A DNA stretch of 34,403 nucleotides from Ignavibacteriota bacterium (GCA_003162635.1 PMNE01000049.1:67806-102208), one strand, 5' to 3'. Numbered from the stretch's first letter, positions 8,563 through 16,164 are shown. The notes: generated by a model not told the origin, from the sequence alone. Numbers and translations are program-made.

Positions 8563-9255
8563 ATGCCGTCAAAGAAAAGGATCCTCGTCGTCGACGATGA
8601 AAAGGATATCGTCGAGCTCCTCCGGTACAATCTGGCAAAGGAGGGATACGACGTTGCCACAGCGTACAACGGCAGGGAGGCACTGGACAAATCGGCCAAT
8701 CCGCCCGACCTGGTGATTCTCGATGTCATGATGCCTGTGCTCGACGGCTTCGAGACGTGCAAGAAGCTCAAGGCGGACCCGAGAACATCTGCGGTGCCGG
8801 TCATCTTTCTGACAGCAAGCTCGAGCGAGGTGGATGAGGTTGTGGGGCTCGAGCTTGGCGCCGACGATTACATTCAGAAACCGATCAGCCCGCGGAAGCT
8901 CGTGGCGCGCGTGAAAGCCGCCCTCCGCCGCGCAGCGCAGGGGGGAGATGAACAGCCGGAGCCGCCGATCATCAGGGCGGGAGGAGTGGAGATCAACCGC
9001 ACGAACTTCACCGTGCGGGTCGGGAAGAAGGAGGTTTTCTTTCCACGCAAGGAGTTTGAAGTGCTTGCGCTCCTTGCGGCACATCCAGGGAAAGTCTTCT
9101 CGCGCGAGATGCTGCTGCAGACGATATGGGGAACGGATGTCGTGGTGATCGACCGGACAATCGATGTGCATATCCGGAAGATCCGGGAGAAACTCGGGGA
9201 GGAGAATACGATCATCGAAACGATCAAGGGGGTAGGGTACCGGTTCAAGGAATAG
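8563..9255 (+). CDS. PhoB/OmpR-family response regulator
   Basis: 230 aa in two domains. The receiver (residues ~4-120) has the acidic pocket VVDDEKD, the phospho-acceptor Asp54 in VILDVMMP, the switch Thr in FLTASSS and the conserved Lys in QKPISP. The winged-helix DNA-binding domain (residues ~133-229) shows the OmpR/PhoB pattern: FPRKEFEVLALLAAHPGKVF, then REMLLQTIW, then a recognition-helix region ending VIDRTIDVHIRKIREKLG and a terminal wing GVGYRFKE. Its partner kinase begins 5 bases downstream. It is close to PhoB/PhoP of FCB bacteria, but with no phosphate-transport genes nearby the signal is unknown. Confidence 0.92.
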   Translation: MPSKKRILVVDDEKDIVELLRYNLAKEGYDVATAYNGREALDKSANPPDLVILDVMMPVLDGFETCKKLKADPRTSAVPVIFLTASSSEVDEVVGLELGADDYIQKPISPRKLVARVKAALRRAAQGGDEQPEPPIIRAGGVEINRTNFTVRVGKKEVFFPRKEFEVLALLAAHPGKVFSREMLLQTIWGTDVVVIDRTIDVHIRKIREKLGEENTIIETIKGVGYRFKE

Positions 9256-9259
9256 TCCA

Positions 9260-10702
9260 GTGACACTCCGCACGAAACTCCTCGGCAGCTACCTGGCCTT
9301 CACCGTCGTTGGTGTTGCCCTGGTCAGTCTGTTTTCCTCGTGGCAGATCAAGAACTACCTCGATCGCCGGACGGAAGCGACACTCCGTTCCAATCTCGAA
9401 TCCTTCTCCGGTTTGATGGAAGACCTCCATATCGACGCGAGGAATGTCGGGGGGGTTGATACGATGTTCCGGCGGATGTCCCGCACGCTCGGGATCCGCT
9501 TTACCGTCATCCGGAAGGATGGAGTCGTCGTGCTGGACTCCGACGTTCCGGCGGATTCCCTGCCGCACGTGGAGAACCATTTGCACCGCCCCGAGATCGA
9601 AGGAGCCCGCACGGGCTCCATCGGGATGAACCGGCGCAAAAGCGCGACGGTGTCGGAAGAGTTCCTCTATGCCGCCATGATGCTCCGCCGCGAGATGCCC
9701 GGAGGCGAGGACACGCTCTTCGTCCGGGCGGCACTTCCGTATGACGAGATCCGGCGGATCGATGGTCAGGTCCAGATCATCATCTGGGTGATCGGACTCC
9801 TGATCGCCGTAGGCATCGCCATGATGAGCGGGAAGGTGTCACGCCGCATCAGCAACCCGATCCTTTCCATCGCGACAACCGCCCGGCGGATAGGGGACGG
9901 CGATCTTTCGCTACGGATTCCCGTCACGTCCACCGATGAAATCGGCGCGCTGGGACGGGCCATCAACGACATGGCAGAGAAACTCGGGAGCGATATCGCC
10001 CAATTGAGAAAGCTCGAACGCGTGCGAAGCGAGTTCCTCGGCAACGTCTCCCATGAACTCCGGACTCCGATCTTCTCCCTGCAGGGTTTTCTCGAGACCC
10101 TGCTTGACGGAGCGATCGACGACCCGAATGTCAATCGGGATTTTCTTGAAAAGGCCTACCGGCATGCCAGCCGCTTGAATGCCCTTCTCGGCGATCTGAT
10201 CGAGATCTCCCGAATCGAGTCGGGGGAGATGAAGATGAGTTTTCGCTACATCCCCATTGCAGGTCTGCTGACCGAAACCGCGGAAGAGTTGCGCGGGGCG
10301 GCCGAAGCGAAAGCGATCACCGTGTCGGTCGACACGGCAGGCGTCGAGAAGACGAAGGTCTATGCCGACCGGGAGCGGCTGAAGCAGGTCCTGATCAATC
10401 TCCTTGATAATGCCATCAAGTACACGGATGCGGGAGGGAGCGTCCGCTGCATCGGCCGGCTTGAGGGAAATTTCTGTGCCGTCGATGTCCAGGACACGGG
10501 GATCGGCATTCCGAGCGAACATCTCTCCAGGATCTTCGAACGGTTTTACAGGGTATCAAAGGACCGTTCGCGCGACGTCGGCGGAACAGGACTCGGTCTC
10601 GCGATCGTCAAGCACATCGTCGAGGCGCACGGCGGCGTCATTCGCGTTGTCAGCGAACCGTCGCACGGAAGCTCGTTCACTTTCACACTGAAGCGGGAAT
10701 GA
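9260..10702 (+). CDS. PhoR-like membrane sensor histidine kinase
   Basis: 480 aa starting at GTG, with AAGGA (9247-9251) 8 bases upstream. Order of domains: membrane helix at residues ~8-27; periplasmic sensor region to ~170; second helix ~172-194 (IIIWVIGLLIAVGIAMMSG); HAMP linker; HisKA with phospho-accepting His265 in NVSHELRTPI; HATPase_c with N-box INLLDNAIKY, G1 DTGIGIP, F-box IFERFYRV and G2 GGTGLGLAIVKHIVEAHGG. It should autophosphorylate and pass phosphate to the regulator encoded 4 bases upstream. Its stop overlaps the ribD start (ATGA), which is an unusual neighbour for a kinase. The periplasmic domain matches no ligand fold that I recognise. Confidence 0.93.
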   Translation: MTLRTKLLGSYLAFTVVGVALVSLFSSWQIKNYLDRRTEATLRSNLESFSGLMEDLHIDARNVGGVDTMFRRMSRTLGIRFTVIRKDGVVVLDSDVPADSLPHVENHLHRPEIEGARTGSIGMNRRKSATVSEEFLYAAMMLRREMPGGEDTLFVRAALPYDEIRRIDGQVQIIIWVIGLLIAVGIAMMSGKVSRRISNPILSIATTARRIGDGDLSLRIPVTSTDEIGALGRAINDMAEKLGSDIAQLRKLERVRSEFLGNVSHELRTPIFSLQGFLETLLDGAIDDPNVNRDFLEKAYRHASRLNALLGDLIEISRIESGEMKMSFRYIPIAGLLTETAEELRGAAEAKAITVSVDTAGVEKTKVYADRERLKQVLINLLDNAIKYTDAGGSVRCIGRLEGNFCAVDVQDTGIGIPSEHLSRIFERFYRVSKDRSRDVGGTGLGLAIVKHIVEAHGGVIRVVSEPSHGSSFTFTLKRE

Positions 10703-11814
10703 CGAGAGAGATGCAAGCGACCCGGACGCCGGATGATCGGTTCATGCGAGAGTGCTTCGCACTCGCGGAGAAAGGAAAGGGAGCGGTCAGCCCGAATCCC
10801 CTGGTGGGGGCGGTTCTCGTTCGCGGCGGCAAGGTCATCGCCCGCGGCTGGCATCGCCGATTCGGCGGGCCTCATGCCGAAGTGGAGTGCCTGAAGCATG
10901 CCGGGGGAAATGCCCGGGGAGCCACGATGTATGTGAACCTTGAACCATGCTCCCATTTTGGGAAGACCCCGCCGTGTGCCGACGCCATTATCGCGGCAGG
11001 CGTCCGCCGCGTCGTCGTGGCGATGCGTGATCCGAATCCGCTCGTTTCCGGAGGGGGTATCCGCAAGTTTCGGGATGCGGGCATCGCCGTCACAACGTCG
11101 GTTCTCGAGCCGGAGGCGACGTGGATCAACAGGTTTTTCCTGAAGCATATCCGGAGCGGCATGCCGTACGTCCATATGAAAATCGCGCAATCGATCGACG
11201 GCTACATCGGGGGGCCGGGGGCGCCGCGATGGATCAGCTCGCCGCCGTCGCGCCGGCTTGTGCATCAGTGGCGGTCGGAATACGACGCGGTGCTGATCGG
11301 CGCGGGGACTGTTCTGGCCGATGACCCCCGTATCACTGTCCGCCACGTTCCGGGTCGCCACCCGCATGTCATCGTCCTTGATGGGCGCCTTTCGCTGAAG
11401 GATTCGCACGCGCTCATGCGCCGCACGAATGAGCGTTTCGTCTTCCTTGCCACACTCGATCGTTATGCAGCCCGGCGGCGGGAGACTGTGCGCGGGCTCG
11501 AGGACAAAGGGATCATCGTCCTCCGTTTTCACTCGACAGGCGACAGAATACCTCTTGGCGATGTGTTGAGGGAAGTGTACAAGTATGGGATTGGTTCCGT
11601 TCTTATCGAAGGCGGGAGCGGGGTGTTCGCGCAGGTGCGGGACGGGGATCTGGCCGATGAGGTCACGGTGATTGTTTCTCCCTTCATGCTCGGAGGGGGC
11701 GTCCCGACGTACGCGACGCCAGGGCAGGCGGGTGCGAATGGACGAGATGCGCGAACGATCGTCAGAACGGTCGGAAGAGATGTTCACTTTCATACGATAT
11801 TGAAGGAGGGATGA
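10699..11814 (+). CDS. ribD: Bifunctional riboflavin biosynthesis protein RibD
   Basis: 371 aa, the normal length for the two-domain enzyme. The N-terminal deaminase domain (residues ~15-155) carries the zinc motif HAEVECLKHAG and the PCSHFGKTPPCADAI motif, plus SPNPLVGAVLV. It deaminates the pyrimidinone made by GTP cyclohydrolase II. The C-terminal reductase domain reduces the ribosyl side chain with NADPH: MKIAQSIDGYI, SEYDAVLIGAGTVLADDP and IEGGSGVF are its conserved strands. The start overlaps the kinase stop by ATGA; ATG 10711 is a possible alternative four codons later. ribE follows 6 bases after the stop. ribA/B and ribH are not in the window. Confidence 0.95.
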   Translation: MTREMQATRTPDDRFMRECFALAEKGKGAVSPNPLVGAVLVRGGKVIARGWHRRFGGPHAEVECLKHAGGNARGATMYVNLEPCSHFGKTPPCADAIIAAGVRRVVVAMRDPNPLVSGGGIRKFRDAGIAVTTSVLEPEATWINRFFLKHIRSGMPYVHMKIAQSIDGYIGGPGAPRWISSPPSRRLVHQWRSEYDAVLIGAGTVLADDPRITVRHVPGRHPHVIVLDGRLSLKDSHALMRRTNERFVFLATLDRYAARRRETVRGLEDKGIIVLRFHSTGDRIPLGDVLREVYKYGIGSVLIEGGSGVFAQVRDGDLADEVTVIVSPFMLGGGVPTYATPGQAGANGRDARTIVRTVGRDVHFHTILKEG

Positions 11815-11820
11815 GAGCGC

Positions 11821-12474
11821 GTGTTCACGGGAATTATCAGCGACGTGGGGAAGGTTGCATCCGTCCTCCAGGAGGGGGGAGGAATCCGTTTTGCGGTGGA
11901 ATCCCCGGAGACGGCGCGGGAACTCCATCTGGGCGACAGCGTATCGATCAACGGCGCGTGTCAGACGGTTGTGGACGTCGCAGAGGGGCGATTTGTCATG
12001 CAGGCGGTTGAGGAGACTTTGAAGAAGACGACACTTGAAGGGCTGACCACGGGTTCGAGCGTCAACCTCGAACTTCCCGTCCGGCTGGGAGACCGGCTGG
12101 GTGGCCACATTGTGCAGGGGCATGTGGATTGCGTTGGTGTCATTGCCGAGGTTCGGAAAATCAAGAGCAGCTGGCTCTTGCGGGTGACTTTTCCGGATCA
12201 GTATGCCCGGTATGTCATCCTTCACGGGTCTGTAGCAATCGACGGGATTAGTTTGACCGTTGCCGCCGTGGGCAAAGGCGATTGCACCGTGTCGATCATC
12301 CCCCATACACTGGAAAAGACAACACTTTCGCGGTCGCAGGTAGGCATGAGGGTGAACATGGAGTTTGATGTCGTAGGAAAGTACGTTGAGAGCCTCCTGG
12401 CGTGGGGAAAACCGGGGTCACCCGCGTCGGTCTTAAGCCGCGAGAAGATGCGGGAATGGGGGTACGATATTTAG
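11821..12474 (+). CDS. ribE: Riboflavin synthase, alpha chain
   Basis: 217 aa built from two lumazine-binding repeats, residues ~1-97 and ~98-200. The first repeat opens with the canonical MFTGIISDVGKV, which fixes the GTG at 11821 as the start; the ATG at 11811 is out of frame. AAGGAGG lies about 11 bases upstream, inside the end of ribD. The enzyme dismutates two 6,7-dimethyl-8-ribityllumazine molecules to give riboflavin. The repeats share patterns such as DSVSINGACQTVV and GSVAIDGISLTVA, and the inter-domain GGHIVQGHVD motif is present. It completes a ribD-ribE pair. Confidence 0.95.
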   Translation: MFTGIISDVGKVASVLQEGGGIRFAVESPETARELHLGDSVSINGACQTVVDVAEGRFVMQAVEETLKKTTLEGLTTGSSVNLELPVRLGDRLGGHIVQGHVDCVGVIAEVRKIKSSWLLRVTFPDQYARYVILHGSVAIDGISLTVAAVGKGDCTVSIIPHTLEKTTLSRSQVGMRVNMEFDVVGKYVESLLAWGKPGSPASVLSREKMREWGYDI

Positions 12475-12478
12475 ACGC

Positions 12479-12507
12479 CCCTGTCTTGCAGGGATGAGTT
12501 TTTTTTT
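12479..12507 (+). terminator. Possible terminator after ribE
   Basis: A short stem, CCCTG 12479-12483 with CAGGG 12489-12493 (loop TCTTG), is followed five bases later by nine Ts at 12499-12507. The stem is short and set off from the T-run, so termination would be partial; secG may still receive read-through. Confidence 0.38.
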
Positions 12508-12552
12508 GTACCTTTCCACACTGCGTTTTTCCCCTTAGCATGAGGATCGGCT

Positions 12553-12912
12553 ATGTTCAGTGTGATGATGTCATTGGAAATCCTGGTCAGCGTTCTTCTC
12601 GTCATCGTCATATTGATGCAATCGAGCAAGGGGGGCGGCTTGGCCGGCACGTTTGGCGGCGGAAATGTGGGGATGGTTTTTGGTGTACGGCGCACGGCGG
12701 ATTTTCTGACGCGCGCGACGCAGATCCTTGCCGGTTCATTCGTCGTATTGGCGTTGGTGATTAACATCTTCTTCCTTCCGACGCGCGGGAAAGGAGTGGG
12801 GGAGAGCGTGTTGCAAAGGGGAGGCGTCCAGAGGACATCGACGACGCCGCAGCTCCCTCCGGTCGAGATTCCCTCGCAAGCACCCACGCCGACGCAGGCA
12901 CCGACCCAGTAG
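12553..12912 (+). CDS. secG: Protein-export membrane protein SecG
   Basis: 119 aa. SecG is the small two-helix subunit of the SecYEG translocon. Helix one is at residues ~5-22 (MSLEILVSVLLVIVILMQ). The conserved loop SSKGGGLAGTFGGG and the RRTADFLTRAT stretch follow, then helix two (residues ~57-75). The C-terminus from residue ~80 is rich in Pro, Thr and Gln and poorly conserved, common for SecG in this group. GAGG at 12542-12545 lies 7 bases before the ATG. It ends 17 bases before the tRNA-Lys gene, so it may be co-transcribed with it. Confidence 0.94.
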   Translation: MFSVMMSLEILVSVLLVIVILMQSSKGGGLAGTFGGGNVGMVFGVRRTADFLTRATQILAGSFVVLALVINIFFLPTRGKGVGESVLQRGGVQRTSTTPQLPPVEIPSQAPTPTQAPTQ

Positions 12913-12929
12913 GAAGTTCTCTGTTGTTT

Positions 12930-13002
12930 GCACCCATGGCTCAATTGGTAGAGCAACTGACTCTTAATCAGTGGGTTCCAGGTTCGAGTCCTGGTGGGTG
13001 CA
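12930..13002 (+). tRNA. tRNA-Lys (anticodon CTT)
   Basis: A full cloverleaf can be folded: acceptor GCACCCA 12930-12936 with TGGGTGC 12995-13001; D-stem GCTC/GAGC; anticodon stem ACTGA/TCAGT around loop CTCTTAA with anticodon CTT at 12963-12965; T-stem CCAGG/CCTGG with loop TTCGAGT; discriminator A at 13002. No CCA is encoded. The last 12 bases of the T-arm and acceptor region (12989-13000) recur at 14962-14973 as part of a direct repeat. Confidence 0.97.
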
Positions 13003-13048
13003 CAACCGATTGACTATGGTCAATAGACTATCGTCAATCGACATGGCC
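12989..13048 (+). repeat. Left copy of tRNA-proximal direct repeat (attL-like)
   Basis: It starts with the last 12 bases of the tRNA before its final C and continues downstream. It contains the 8-bp inverted arms CGATTGAC and GTCAATCG, and an inner ATTGAC-TATG-GTCAAT hairpin. The right copy at 14962-15028 matches it with three mismatches after the tRNA part and a ~7-base insertion. Weaker similarity at constant offset (1980) reappears up to about 13098. Confidence 0.75.
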
Positions 13049-13128
13049 TGACGACTGGGTGTTCTTTTCCCCCCCCCCATTCTCACCACACACAGCCCAC
13101 AACCCATTTACTTCTGCCCCTCGTTTGC

Positions 13129-14946
13129 ATGCCGGTGCAAGAACAAAACGTCCATTCGTTTCACATTCCCGTTCTTGGACTGGCATTCTCCATCGATACT
13201 CCCCTGCGGGTAGCGCGTTTTGGTATCGCCTCGGTGATCTCCATTGTCGACGACATACTCATCGAACGGATGCGGGAGTATTACTCGAACCTCTACAGCA
13301 AACCGTACATGGCCATTAATCAGAAAGAGGAAGATTACCGTGCGCGGAGGATCACCGCCTACCTCAATCTCGTGAACCAGATCGTCCATGAGCAGTGGAC
13401 AAAGCTGAAGGCCTCTCCCTTCGAGAAGGGGAGCGAAATCGTGAAGTACTTCGAGATGCTTGCTGAACACTCTCCATTGAAGGCCCTGTACCGGAGATTG
13501 GCGGTGGCACACGAGGCTGTTTACCGTGCAAGCCTGGAAAACGAACTTCGGTCCCGGATCGTCGTCGGTGCGATCGATGTGAACATTATGACGAAACTCG
13601 ACAAGGTCAACCGCCCCGCATCTGAATCGGAAGCGGTTCCGGACTCATCAGATGCCGTGGCCGCTCTCCGGGGCTTCGTGCGAAGTGAACTTGATTCGTC
13701 CGTCGTCCTCTCTGCAGGTCTCAATCCGCGTTTGTTCAACTACATGGAACGTTGCCCGGAGTTTCTTCCGGGTCAGGACGGTACATCGCCGAAGAGGGTG
13801 ATCTTGAAAGTCAGCGACTACAGATCCGCCTCGATTCAAGGAAAGATCCTGGCGAAGAAGGGAATCTGGATTTCGGAGTTTCACATAGAATCAGGCCTGA
13901 ATTGCGGCGGGCATGCCTTTGCGACTGAGGGCTTGTTGCTCGGACCGATTCTGCAGGAATTTAAGGAGAAGAGGGAATCCCTGATTTCCGATCTGCACGA
14001 GCTCTATTGCGCCGCCCTGCGGGAGAAAGGACACAACGTTCCCTCGGAGCCCAGGCCAGTTCGCATCATGGCTCAGGGAGGCATCGGGACGACAGAGGAA
14101 GACGAATTTTTGCGTGAGTACTTCGAAGTGGACGGAACGGGGTGGGGCTCGCCTTTTCTTCTGGTTCCGGAGGCGACCAACGTTGACGAACGGACCAGGG
14201 CCAAGCTCGCTGCGGCCGGCAAAGAGGATCTCTATATCAGCGACGCATCGCCACTCGGCGTGGCTTTCAATAATCTACGGGGCAGCTCCAGTGAAGAGCT
14301 GATTCGCCGACGTGTTGTGGAAGGAAGGCCTGGGAGTCCTTGCACCAAGAAGTATCTCGTCTCCAATACCGAGTTCACGAATGAACCGATTTGCACTGCT
14401 TCGCGTCAGTACCAGTCGCTGAAGATCAAGCAGCTCCAAGGACTGGATTTATCAGCAGAAGAGATCAAATTCCGCATCCAAAAGGTTGTGGAAAAATCAT
14501 GCCTCTGTGAGGATCTTGCTCCGTCTCCGTGTCTCCGAAACGAATTGGAGGACAAACGCGCTTCTCATGCAGTTGCGGTCTGTCCCGGTCCCAATATTGC
14601 CTATTTCTCCCGTATTGCCACGCTGGAGGAGATGGTGGGGCACATCTATGGGCGACTCCAACTGATATCCGTGCCCGATCGGCCGAACCTGTTTATTAAT
14701 GAACTGCGGCTCTACATCGATTATTTGAAGAACGAGATCGGAAAGAAGCTGGGATCGCTGACGTCGAACGAACAGAGGTATCTGACGACGTTCCGGGAGA
14801 ATCTGCAGGAAGGGATCGAGTATTACCGGTCCCTTGTCCCCAGGATGTCGAAAGAGACCGAGCGGTACCGCGATATCATACGAACACAGTTGCATGAGCT
14901 GGAACTGGAACTGGAGATGCAGGTCATCCCTTCGCCCGGGATCTAG
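13129..14946 (+). CDS. Conserved hypothetical protein, 605 aa, possible FMN-type barrel
   Basis: I do not recognise this family with confidence. The N-terminus HIPVLGLAFSIDTPLRVARFG and the mid-protein stretches AQGGIGT (residues 315-321) and DGTGWGSPFLLVPEATN resemble loops of flavin-binding TIM barrels such as nitronate monooxygenase-like enzymes, but this is only a resemblance. NCGGHAFATEG has Cys259 and His262. Six more Cys cluster in the C-terminal part (405, 422, 458, 460, 468, 485), including a CLC pair, which could bind metal or an Fe-S cluster. The last ~110 residues look helical. There are no signal peptide, no clear membrane helices and no integrase motifs. The gene stands alone between direct repeats next to tRNA-Lys. 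ATG 13129 is the first usable start, but no good ribosome binding site is visible. Confidence 0.85.
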   Translation: MPVQEQNVHSFHIPVLGLAFSIDTPLRVARFGIASVISIVDDILIERMREYYSNLYSKPYMAINQKEEDYRARRITAYLNLVNQIVHEQWTKLKASPFEKGSEIVKYFEMLAEHSPLKALYRRLAVAHEAVYRASLENELRSRIVVGAIDVNIMTKLDKVNRPASESEAVPDSSDAVAALRGFVRSELDSSVVLSAGLNPRLFNYMERCPEFLPGQDGTSPKRVILKVSDYRSASIQGKILAKKGIWISEFHIESGLNCGGHAFATEGLLLGPILQEFKEKRESLISDLHELYCAALREKGHNVPSEPRPVRIMAQGGIGTTEEDEFLREYFEVDGTGWGSPFLLVPEATNVDERTRAKLAAAGKEDLYISDASPLGVAFNNLRGSSSEELIRRRVVEGRPGSPCTKKYLVSNTEFTNEPICTASRQYQSLKIKQLQGLDLSAEEIKFRIQKVVEKSCLCEDLAPSPCLRNELEDKRASHAVAVCPGPNIAYFSRIATLEEMVGHIYGRLQLISVPDRPNLFINELRLYIDYLKNEIGKKLGSLTSNEQRYLTTFRENLQEGIEYYRSLVPRMSKETERYRDIIRTQLHELELELEMQVIPSPGI

Positions 14947-14961
14947 GCTGTTCATGCGGGA

Positions 14962-15028
14962 TCCTGGTGGGTGGAAAACCGATTGACAATGGGCTATCGT
15001 CAATAGACTATCGTCAATCGACCTGGCC
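14962..15028 (+). repeat. Right copy of tRNA-proximal direct repeat (attR-like)
   Basis: It opens with TCCTGGTGGGTG, identical to 12989-13000 in the tRNA T-arm/acceptor, then AACCGATTGAC and, after a short insertion relative to the left copy, TCAATAGACTATCGTCAATC. The same 8-bp inverted arms are present. It lies 15 bases after the stop of the 605-aa gene. Weaker similarity continues to about 15078. Confidence 0.75.
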
Positions 15029-15415
15029 AAACCGTCTGACCGTTCTGCTTCTCGCCTCATTCCTACCACGCACGCCCTTCAGCCTCTTCGCTCTCCGCGT
15101 TTCCTTGCCACCATTCGGACTTCTGCAGCTTTCGCTGAAGAAAGTACCGGCATACCCGTCACGGATAGGCGGGGCTAAAATACGACGATTTTGCGCCCTC
15201 AAGGCCAAACTGAATGATGACCAGGTTCCTAACCCGCCATCAGGGCAAATTTTTGCACCCAAAACGGAACCATCATGCACCTCTCTGGGTTCTTAAGGGA
15301 GTGTTCGCGTCCCGGAACAGGAGGGGAGACAGATCTCTGGGTTGACGGGAATCTTGACCCGTGCCCTCATTCCGCAGGCCGCCAAATCATACATACCCAC
15401 CTAAAGGAGTACCTC
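15029..15415. other. Non-coding stretch between the repeat and the exported-protein gene
   Basis: No convincing gene is seen on either strand. The first part is C/T-rich and aligns weakly with the sequence after the left repeat. ACGGG 15345-15349 can pair with CCCGT 15358-15362. The last 34 bases form a leader shared with the paralogous gene at 21272. The promoter of the 15416 gene should lie here, but I cannot place it. Confidence 0.4.
15382..15415 (+). promoter_or_regulatory. Duplicated leader with strong ribosome binding site
   Basis: CCAAATCA, then a CCCAC-T/A-TAAAGGAG block, precedes the ATG; AAAGGAG at 15403-15409 is 6 bases from the start. The same layout precedes the paralog (21237-21271), so the 5' leader was duplicated with the gene. 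Confidence 0.6.
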
Positions 15416-15787
15416 ATGGCCAGATTCTTGTCTCTCGTGGCAGTAATGACATTGTGTCTCGTAGTTGGTGTGAGGGCGCAAGACAAGATGATGAAGGCAG
15501 CCACGGACGGGAAGGTGACGGTCGTTGTCACACACGAGGTGAAGGACTACGCCACGTGGCGGAAAGGTTATGATGCGGACGCGGGCAACCGCAAGAAAGC
15601 CGGATTCAAAGTGACGGGCGTGTATGCTGATGTGAATAATCCAAACATGGTCTCCATTATCGGCGAATTCCCGAGCGCGGCGGCGGCAGACGCCTTTGCG
15701 ACCAGTCCTGTGCTGAAAGACGCGATGGAGAAGGCCGGCGTCATAGGCAAACCTGACGTCAAAGTGCTGACGGCGAAGTTAAAGTAA
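15416..15787 (+). CDS. Small exported protein, dimeric α/β-barrel (ABM-like), copy 1
   Basis: 123 aa. Residues 1-21 are a signal peptide (MARFLSLVAVMTLCLVVGVRA, likely cut before QDK). The mature part is one compact α/β domain: a strand (VTVVVTHEVKDY), then ATWRKGYDADAGNRKKAGFKV, a central strand around VSIIGEF, and a helix PSAAAADAFATSPVLKDAMEKAG. The pattern resembles the dimeric ferredoxin-like barrels of antibiotic-biosynthesis-monooxygenase relatives, with no catalytic residues that I can name. A paralog about 80% identical is encoded at 21272-21640. The pair brackets the sensor-kinase cluster. Role unknown; a periplasmic location is inferred from the signal peptide. Confidence 0.82.
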   Translation: MARFLSLVAVMTLCLVVGVRAQDKMMKAATDGKVTVVVTHEVKDYATWRKGYDADAGNRKKAGFKVTGVYADVNNPNMVSIIGEFPSAAAADAFATSPVLKDAMEKAGVIGKPDVKVLTAKLK

Positions 15788-15790
15788 GTT

Positions 15791-15813
15791 CTCTCCGTCG
15801 TCCGACGGAAGAG
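15791..15813 (+). terminator. Possible hairpin after the exported-protein gene
   Basis: CTCT-CCGTC (15791-15799) pairs with GACGG-(A)-AGAG (15804-15813) around GTCC, nine pairs with one bulged A, three bases after the stop codon. There is no T-run, so the call is tentative. Confidence 0.35.
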
Positions 15814-15908
15814 TTCCTCATCCAGGCCTGCTCTGGTCTCTCCCGGAGCGGGTCTCCTGGAGCACGTGTCAGAAAATCGGTAACGTCGGTCGAACGTGCA
15901 CTTGAGTT

Positions 15909-16103
15909 TCATTTGCGGAGCCGGAGCCCTCGGACGTGCACACCAGGGGCGTGTTTCTCGCTCCGACTTTTTGCATATATCACGATTGTGCGTTTTTCTG
16001 TTCTTTCCTTACGAATGTACGCGCTGATGCCCGGATCCCTCTGGTCCATGAAAAGGTGCACCTCCTCCTTGCGGCATAGTTCGCTTCCATCCTCTGCTAC
16101 CAT
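15909..16103 (-). CDS. Possible 64-aa basic protein, doubtful
   Basis: This short frame is divergent from the kinase gene. GGAG stands 5 bases before its ATG, better than chance placement, and the product is strongly charged (YIRKERTEKR in the middle, a basic tail RGLRLRK). I recognise no family, and in GC-rich DNA such frames often arise by chance. If real, it would share the intergenic region with the kinase promoter. Confidence 0.22.
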   Translation of the reverse strand: MVAEDGSELCRKEEVHLFMDQRDPGISAYIRKERTEKRTIVIYAKSRSEKHAPGVHVRGLRLRK

Positions 16104-16164
16104 CGTAGCTCCGTTTCTTCATCATCCATCCACTCGAAGCACAAATTGTAAGGGATTCCCTCCC

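Larger units (their letters stand above)
12989..15028 (+). mobile_element. Putative tRNA-anchored one-gene insertion bounded by direct repeats
   Basis: The segment begins inside the tRNA-Lys 3' end and ends with an imperfect repeat of the same sequence about 1.97 kb downstream, with a single gene (13129-14946) between. An intact tRNA at one end and a short tRNA 3' copy at the other is what integration at a tRNA gene leaves. No tyrosine or serine recombinase is visible, so the element would be non-autonomous or a fixed relic. Segmental duplication is the alternative explanation. Confidence 0.35.
15788..16164. other. Intergenic region upstream of the propeller kinase
   Basis: These 377 bases hold the hairpin at 15791-15813, a perfect 10-bp palindrome AGGTGCACCT (16054-16063) that could be an operator, and a possible small minus-strand ORF (listed separately). 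The kinase frame is open upstream through this region, but its translation there lacks any family pattern, so I treat it as leader and promoter DNA. Confidence 0.35.

Noticed and set aside
13009-13042. CRISPR repeat
   Set aside because: The GTCAAT-type units are inverted and not evenly spaced, and only two sites exist, beside the tRNA and 2 kb downstream.
13129-14946. Integrase/recombinase identity for the 605-aa protein
   Set aside because: No R-H-R-Y tyrosine-recombinase pattern, no serine-recombinase N-terminus, and no DDE-type triad could be seen.
15913-16164. N-terminal extension of the propeller kinase
   Set aside because: The frame is open, but residues there show no signal peptide or domain; the secretion signal begins after ATG 16165.
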